Positions 58,800 to 64,000 of a stretch of DNA of 64,000 bases are shown piece after piece. This stretch comes from Ecytonucleospora hepatopenaei. Its lineage: Eukaryota; Microsporidia; Enterocytozoonidae. Numbering within the stretch: the first letter of the stretch is position 1; every line of letters starts with the position of its first letter. The stretch is from NCBI GenBank assembly GCA_026692725.1, contig JAPMUG010000004.1, forward strand, positions 62,001 through 126,000. The letters are read 5' to 3'. The notes under the pieces were generated by a model that saw nothing but the letters and a program-made list of their open reading frames with translations, was not told the DNA's origin and ran no database searches. Made by a program: the position numbers and the translations under genes.

Positions 58800-60878
58800 A
58801 TGCCAATTGTAAAGATAAATGGTTATACCATAAAATTACCATTCAATCCATATGAAGCTCAAATAAAATCAATGGAAACGCTACTTAACTCATTTGACAC
58901 AGGAAATGCGTCTTTGATAGAATCACCTACAGGAACTGGAAAATCGCTTGCAATTTTATGCGCTGCCCTGGGATATTTGGAAACATTGAAAGGGAAAGAA
59001 AATGAAGAAAGTGTTAAAAAAGTAAAAACAACAATTTTGGACGAAAATCTTAAAAAGTTTTTTAATGAACAATCATCTGAAGAAGAAAAGAAAAAGGTCG
59101 GTCCTAAAATTTACATAGCCAGTAGAACCCATAAGCAGCTGGATCAGCTAGTTTCTCAACTTAGAACCACTGATTACAATCCAAGTATTTCAGTTTTAGG
59201 ATCCCGTACCCAGTACTGCATAAATTCGAAGGCAAAAAATGCATTGGATATAAACACAGCGTGCCGGGACTTGGTTGATTCAAAACAGTGCCATTTTAGA
59301 CATGGAGTAGGCAGGTTAAAGAAGAAGGTAGGTAATATTTTTGACATAGAGGAAATCAAGGAAAAAGGAAAAAACTGTGCCGGGTGCCCCTACTTTGCAG
59401 CCAGAGAACTTGCTGAAAATGCAGACGTCATTTTTGCGCCGTACAATTACCTTTTGGATCCAAGGATAAGAAATAGCATGGATATAGATCTAGACGGATC
59501 AATTGTGATTATAGACGAAGCACACAACGTAGAAGACACGTGCAGAAGTGCAGGATCTTTTGAATTTGATTCAAAACTTTTGGACCTGTGGACTAACGAA
59601 CTTCTTTCCGCTGCAAGAAAATCGGCGCTCCTTGAAAAAGATGTAAAGCCTAATTTTTTAACTCTAATTGAGTTCATTGGTAAATTTAAAAAACACAAGG
59701 GCATAACGTGCAACGAGAGCAATTTTGAGTTTAATTTTAAAATTTTTAAAGGAAAGCAAATTTTACAGCAATTGGAACAAATGGAAATATCACAGATTTC
59801 TTTTAATGTGTTTACAGCCGCACTTGGTGAGCTATGTGGAAATGAGGAGGCAAACTCACTTATGAGTCAAAGTCTTACCCAATCCCTAAGAAGACTCGAA
59901 TTTGTTTTTAGTGTTCTCTTTACCAAATCCACCAAGGAATACGTGTTATGCTACAAGCAAAATAAAAAAGAATCTGAAAAATTTGAATTTTCTTTTTGGC
60001 TTTTGGACAGTTCTCTGATATTCAATTTGACAGCTGCACGGGCCAAGGCTGTTTGTCTTCTAAGTGGTACATTAACCCCATTTTATGCATTTTCTTCAGA
60101 ACTAAAGTTTGGCTTTAAAAACCAACTGGTAGCACCGCACATACTTCAAAGTAATCAAGTATTTATAGCAAATGTACAGAAAGGACATTTAAAAAAAGAG
60201 CTGACAGGAACGTATGCCATTTCAGAAACAAAAGAATATTTGCTACAAATTGCAAAAATTATAGAGGAAATAGGAGAAATGACCACCCCATATGGTGGCA
60301 CAATAGTGTTTTTGCCAAGTTATGCATTTTTAAAGAAGGTGAATAATTATTTAAAAATCAAAGCAATCTTAGAACCACAAACAGGAGGAAATGAAAAGTT
60401 TGAAAAAGTGTTAAAAAGCTACAGACAAGCAATAGAAGACAAAACAAGATCGGTGGTATTTATGTGTGTATACAGAGGCAAAGCATCAGAAGGAATAGAT
60501 TTTAAGGATGAGTATGCAAGGGCAGTGGTTGCGATAGGAATTCCCTACCCATCCATAAAAGACCCGCAAATAAATGTGAAAAAAGAGTTTAACGACAACC
60601 AAAGCCGATCCGACAGCACCGGTTCTTCTTTTAACGGTTCCCAGTGGTATTCAACCCAAGCCATGCGTGCCGTAAATCAGGCCCTGGGCCGAGTGGTCCG
60701 TCATCCAAAAGACTGGGGAAGTGTCTTTTTATTAGAAACGCGTTATAAAACGCAGTACATAAAAAAGCAGTTACCAGCATGGGTAACAGAAGAAATGAAG
60801 GAATATGAGACATTTTCAAGCACAAAGGCAAATTACAAAAAGTTTCTAGAGGAAAAAAAGATGGAGAAATTTAAGTGA
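58800..60878 (+). CDS. XPD-family Fe-S DNA helicase, FANCJ/BRIP1-like
   Basis: 692 residues. Walker A is ESPTGTGKS (about 40-48); motif Ia is ASRTHKQLDQL; four Cys at about 153, 162, 191 and 194 (TACRDL, KQCHF, KNCAGCPYF) bind the 4Fe-4S cluster; the DEAH box is IIDEAHN (about 237-243). The C-terminal lobe has YRGKASEGIDF, QWYSTQAMRAVNQALGR and RHPKDWGSV. The CPYFAARELAENADVIFAPYNYLLD stretch and the QWY...NQALGR box resemble FANCJ/BRIP1 more than Rad3/XPD or Chl1. It unwinds DNA 5' to 3' in repair or replication. RTEL1 is the main alternative. It lacks the long C-terminal region of animal FANCJ. CCC lies 5 nt before the ATG. Confidence 0.85.
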   Translation: MPIVKINGYTIKLPFNPYEAQIKSMETLLNSFDTGNASLIESPTGTGKSLAILCAALGYLETLKGKENEESVKKVKTTILDENLKKFFNEQSSEEEKKKVGPKIYIASRTHKQLDQLVSQLRTTDYNPSISVLGSRTQYCINSKAKNALDINTACRDLVDSKQCHFRHGVGRLKKKVGNIFDIEEIKEKGKNCAGCPYFAARELAENADVIFAPYNYLLDPRIRNSMDIDLDGSIVIIDEAHNVEDTCRSAGSFEFDSKLLDLWTNELLSAARKSALLEKDVKPNFLTLIEFIGKFKKHKGITCNESNFEFNFKIFKGKQILQQLEQMEISQISFNVFTAALGELCGNEEANSLMSQSLTQSLRRLEFVFSVLFTKSTKEYVLCYKQNKKESEKFEFSFWLLDSSLIFNLTAARAKAVCLLSGTLTPFYAFSSELKFGFKNQLVAPHILQSNQVFIANVQKGHLKKELTGTYAISETKEYLLQIAKIIEEIGEMTTPYGGTIVFLPSYAFLKKVNNYLKIKAILEPQTGGNEKFEKVLKSYRQAIEDKTRSVVFMCVYRGKASEGIDFKDEYARAVVAIGIPYPSIKDPQINVKKEFNDNQSRSDSTGSSFNGSQWYSTQAMRAVNQALGRVVRHPKDWGSVFLLETRYKTQYIKKQLPAWVTEEMKEYETFSSTKANYKKFLEEKKMEKFK

Positions 60879-61011
60879 TTTAAAACAAATAGTAGATTTT
60901 ATTAAATAAAAAACAATTTATTAGGATAAATAATATTTAATTAAATATATTTTTATTAATAATTTATTAACTATAATATAATTTAATATTATATATTAGC
61001 GTGTTATTAAA

Positions 61012-62928
61012 TTATATTTCATATTCTTTTTTATTATTTAATAATCTTTTTCTGTATATGATAATACCTGTTAATACCAATAATAATAAAATAGTAATAA
61101 TCAGCATAGCAATTGCAGTTTTAAATAATGCGTTACCCTCTTCCTTATCTTCTTTTTTACTTTCTGTTTCATCAGTAGCATTTTCAGCATTATTAGGAGA
61201 TTCTTTTCCTTTTACTTCTGCAGTCAAATTAGTTGGTTTTAATTTTATATTCTCACCATTTGTATCATTATCTGCATTAGCACTATAATACTCAGTTTCA
61301 TTACTTTCTTTATCTTCTGAAGTTTCTTCAACTGTTGGATTTGCTAAAGGATCTTCATTTCCTTTACGTGTTGGATTTGCTAAGGGTTCTTCATTTCCTT
61401 TACCCGTCGAAATTATTGGAGCTTCTTTATCTGTTTCTTCATTTCCTTTACCTGTTGAATTTGTCTGAGTTTCTTCATTTCCTTTACCCGTTGAATTTGT
61501 CTGAGTTTCTTCATTTCCTTTACCTGTTGAAATTGTTGGAGCTTCTTTATTTGTTTCTTGAGTTTGCTGACTTTCTTTAACTTCTGGAGTTTGCTGACTT
61601 CCTTTAACTTCTGGAGTTTGCTGAACTATTGGAGTAGTTTGTGGATTTACTTTATCATCTGTTGAAATTGTTGGAGTAGTTTCTGGCTTTCCTTTATCTT
61701 CTGTTAAAATTGTTGGATTTGCTGGAGTTACTGGTGTATCTCCATTTGATAAAGGTATTGGCTTTTCTTTACCTGTTTCAGGAGTTTGTGTCTTTCCTTT
61801 ATCTTCTGTTAAAATTGTTGGAGTTTGTGTCTTTCCATCTTCTGTTAAAATTGTTGAATTTGTTGGAGTATTTTCACTTGGTGACACTACTGGAGTTTCT
61901 CCATCTTTTAGCTTTTCTTCACCTGTTGGAGCTACTAGCTTTTCTTCAACTGTTGGAGCTACTGGCTTTTCTTCACCTTTATTTTTAAGTGGATCTTGTT
62001 CATCATTTTTATCTGTTGGCACTAATGAATTTGTTTCATTTTCTTCAACAACTGATTCTTCTTCAAGTTCTTCCTCTGTTTTTTCTTTTAATGTCAATTG
62101 TTCTTCTAACTTAATTTTATTGTTTTCTTCTGTTAAAATCATGTCAAATAAATAACCCATTTGGTTTTCTTCATTATCTACATACTCATTGAGACATTCC
62201 AAATTAAAAAAGCTTATAATTTTATATTTTTCTTTATTTTTAGTTATTGATTCTATTTCATTTTCATTTAGTGAAGCTTCTTCAAAAATGTATTTTCCAT
62301 TTGAATTTTTTGAAAATACAATCTTACTTAAACTTTCTCCTTTTATATCTTGTTTATCCATGTTAAATTCACCATTGAATTTTTTTAAAATGTAAAATTG
62401 TTTAACTTTATTATTTGTTAGTCTTTCTTCATTATTGTAACATAATACAACATTATCATATTCACCATTTTCTTTATAATTTGTTAAATCTACAAAAGAA
62501 AATTCATATCCTTTAATACAATTGTTAACTATTCTTTTTGGTACATAATAATGTTTTCCTTCCACATGTATGCTATTTCCGTCTAAAAACACATACTTTT
62601 CTTCTACATTAAGTTCAAATGTTTCATTTGCATCATTTTTATTAGTAAAAATTAAATCAAAACCATTATCTTCTATTTCTTCTTTATCTTCACTACTTAA
62701 TGTGTTATGGTTTTTTGTTAATATTATTTGAAACGTAAATTGATCACCTTTTTGTAATGTTATTTCTCTACCCTCTTCTAATGTTATTTCTCTACCCTCT
62801 TCTAATGTTATTTCTCTACCCTCTTCTAATGTTATTTCTTCACCTTTCTTAAATGTACCTTCTGTAGCACCTTCTACATCACTTCCTAAAGAGAAGTTTA
62901 TTAAATATAAACTTATGTTTAGTAACAT
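61012..62928 (-). CDS. Mucin-like repetitive surface membrane protein
   Basis: 638 residues: short signal peptide (MLLNISLYLINFSLGS); four tandem copies of an 8-residue repeat, EITLEEGR (about 30-60); a probably globular region (about 65-270) with a few Cys; a 300-residue Thr/Pro/Glu-rich stretch with repeats such as STGKGNEETQTN, ILTEDKGK and QQTPEVK; one transmembrane helix (about 603-623) and a short basic tail ending KKEYEI. This is the plan of a mucin-like cell-surface protein. CCC lies directly before the ATG. It shares its membrane tail with the neighbour at 63306. A surface or spore-wall role is inferred. Confidence 0.8.
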   Translation of the reverse strand: MLLNISLYLINFSLGSDVEGATEGTFKKGEEITLEEGREITLEEGREITLEEGREITLQKGDQFTFQIILTKNHNTLSSEDKEEIEDNGFDLIFTNKNDANETFELNVEEKYVFLDGNSIHVEGKHYYVPKRIVNNCIKGYEFSFVDLTNYKENGEYDNVVLCYNNEERLTNNKVKQFYILKKFNGEFNMDKQDIKGESLSKIVFSKNSNGKYIFEEASLNENEIESITKNKEKYKIISFFNLECLNEYVDNEENQMGYLFDMILTEENNKIKLEEQLTLKEKTEEELEEESVVEENETNSLVPTDKNDEQDPLKNKGEEKPVAPTVEEKLVAPTGEEKLKDGETPVVSPSENTPTNSTILTEDGKTQTPTILTEDKGKTQTPETGKEKPIPLSNGDTPVTPANPTILTEDKGKPETTPTISTDDKVNPQTTPIVQQTPEVKGSQQTPEVKESQQTQETNKEAPTISTGKGNEETQTNSTGKGNEETQTNSTGKGNEETDKEAPIISTGKGNEEPLANPTRKGNEDPLANPTVEETSEDKESNETEYYSANADNDTNGENIKLKPTNLTAEVKGKESPNNAENATDETESKKEDKEEGNALFKTAIAMLIITILLLLVLTGIIIYRKRLLNNKKEYEI

Positions 62929-63305
62929 GGGTATTAGGAGAAAAAAAGTTTAAAAATATGATTTTAAAAAATGATCAAAAAACAAATAACTAATAGTTGG
63001 TTAAAACTTCTTTTTATATAAAATAAATTAGAAAAATCAACAAATATTTGTATTTACAAAATATCACTAAATTTTTTGATTTTTCCTTAATTCATTTTTT
63101 TGATAGGTTAAAAAATAAATATTTTTTATAAACTTCAATATAAACTATAATATTAAGTATTTAATTTAAAAACAATTTTTATAAAAATATTTATTTTCAA
63201 ATTATTTCTTATAATATATTTATTATTAAATTATTTCTTATACTTTTTTATTATTAAATTATTTATATAATATGTTTTTTATTAATTTATTAATATGTTA
63301 TCAAA
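62929..63305. other. AT-rich spacer between tandem paralogues
   Basis: Contains imperfect TTATTTCTTATAATATATTT-type repeats near 63200-63290. No gene seen. It must hold the promoter of the 62928 gene and the 3' end signals of the upstream one. Confidence 0.5.
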
Positions 63306-64000
63306 TTATATTTCATCATCTTTTTCATTATTTTCTAATTTTTTTCTATATATGATAACACCTATCAATCCAAGTGATAATAAAATAACAATTGTCATAA
63401 TAGCAATTGAAATTTTAAATAATTTGCTGCCTTTTTTATTTTTTTTCTTTTTAATTTCTTTTTCAACATTAGCAGGAGTTTCATTACTAATTACAGTCTC
63501 AGCATTAGCAGGAGTTTCATTATTAACATTAGTCTCAGCATTAGGAGATTCCTCTTCTAAGGGTGAAGAAACCTTTTCATGTGTTACTAAAGTGTCTGTT
63601 TCTTTTTCAAGTTTATCATCATTTTGTGGATTTATTATGGTTTCATCTGTTTCTTTAAGAATTTCATTATTAGTTAAATTGTTACCATTTTGTAAATTTT
63701 CACCAGAATTTTCCTTATGTTCTGAGTTTAAAGTTTCTTCAGTGATATTTTCAGGCTTTTCTTCAGTGGAAATAACATCAGGCTTTTCTTCAGTGATATT
63801 TTCAGGCTTTTCTTCAGTGGAAATAGGAACATCAGGCTTTTCTTCAGTGGAAATAGGAACATCAGGCTTTTCTTCAGTGGAAATAGGAACATCAGTGGCA
63901 GTAGTATCAGGCTTTTCTTCATCGTCTTTACCTTTATTTATAGAAGACTCTTTTTTAATATCTTTTTTTTCATATAATTGCATTATTTCTTGTAAAATTA
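63306..64000 (-). CDS. Mucin-like surface protein, paralogue (5' end cut off)
   Basis: At least 225 residues from the first visible Met, but the frame has no stop back to the window edge and there is no signal peptide, so the N-terminus lies outside. It has repeats of STEEKPDVPI and ENITEEKPD, then Asn/Glu-rich sequence, NNETPANAET repeats, a Lys-rich stretch, one transmembrane helix (about 190-212) and the tail IIYRKKLENNEKDDEI. The helix and tail match the neighbour (KTAIAM...GIIIYRKRLLNNKKEYEI), so the two are tandem paralogues with different repeat regions. Confidence 0.75.
   Translation of the reverse strand, partial: ILQEIMQLYEKKDIKKESSINKGKDDEEKPDTTATDVPISTEEKPDVPISTEEKPDVPISTEEKPENITEEKPDVISTEEKPENITEETLNSEHKENSGENLQNGNNLTNNEILKETDETIINPQNDDKLEKETDTLVTHEKVSSPLEEESPNAETNVNNETPANAETVISNETPANVEKEIKKKKNKKGSKLFKISIAIMTIVILLSLGLIGVIIYRKKLENNEKDDEI

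Noticed and set aside
61335..61988. Leu-rich + strand ORFs opposite the mucin-like gene
   Set aside because: Shadows of the Thr/Pro/Glu repeats on the other strand.

Overview
The window looks like a microsporidian (highly reduced, fungus-related intracellular parasite) with an AT-rich, transposon-loaded genome. The evidence is a very short SSU rRNA of about 1.3 kb, an LSU with no separate 5.8S gene after it, nearly intronless genes, small intergenic gaps in the gene-dense parts, and a CCC trinucleotide within about 15 nt of many start codons (often as TTTTACCC...ATG), which is a known microsporidian start-site signature. I could not fix the species; the transposon load argues for one of the larger microsporidian genomes rather than Encephalitozoon-type compaction.

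Layout. 1-2833: a Rom2-like Rho exchange factor (DH-PH then CNH), cut by the window start and split by a frame change. 2834-8290: one rDNA unit (SSU, about 400-nt spacer, LSU), with the same roughly 42-46 nt motif upstream of both rRNAs. 8490-28160: host genes, namely a small membrane protein, a RING-CH membrane E3 ligase, a cis-prenyltransferase (dolichol synthesis), a secreted coiled-coil protein, the INO80 remodeller, the Tra1/TRRAP pseudokinase scaffold swollen by asparagine repeats, a WOPR (Gti1/Pac2) transcription factor, and several secreted or unknown proteins including a secreted degenerate kinase-like protein.

28900-53430: a 24-kb transposon island bounded by two inverted copies of a roughly 570-bp repeat. 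It holds an apparently complete LINE (family A) with a 10-bp target duplication; a second LINE A copy interrupted by a tiny Ty3/gypsy-like element with 60-bp LTRs; two Merlin/ISXO2-like DNA transposons, one with recognisable TIRs and a 9-bp target duplication; relics of a second LINE family (B); and many decayed LINE A 3' ends. About 5 kb (37.0-42.2 kb) is AT-rich transposon graveyard without convincing genes.

53430-64000: compact host genes again, namely NAC-alpha, Rab geranylgeranyltransferase alpha, a beta-propeller-like protein, two single-pass secretory-pathway membrane proteins, the ubiquitin-S27a fusion, a FANCJ-like XPD-family helicase, and two tandem mucin-like surface proteins with a shared transmembrane tail; the second runs off the window.

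The host genes do not form one pathway. The recurring theme is start-site architecture: the LINE, the LTR element and both Merlin elements each place a CCC motif 0-6 nt before their own ATG, as many host genes do. The most unusual item is the 2.9-kb LTR element, whose 60-bp LTR consists of little more than that host-like start signal.
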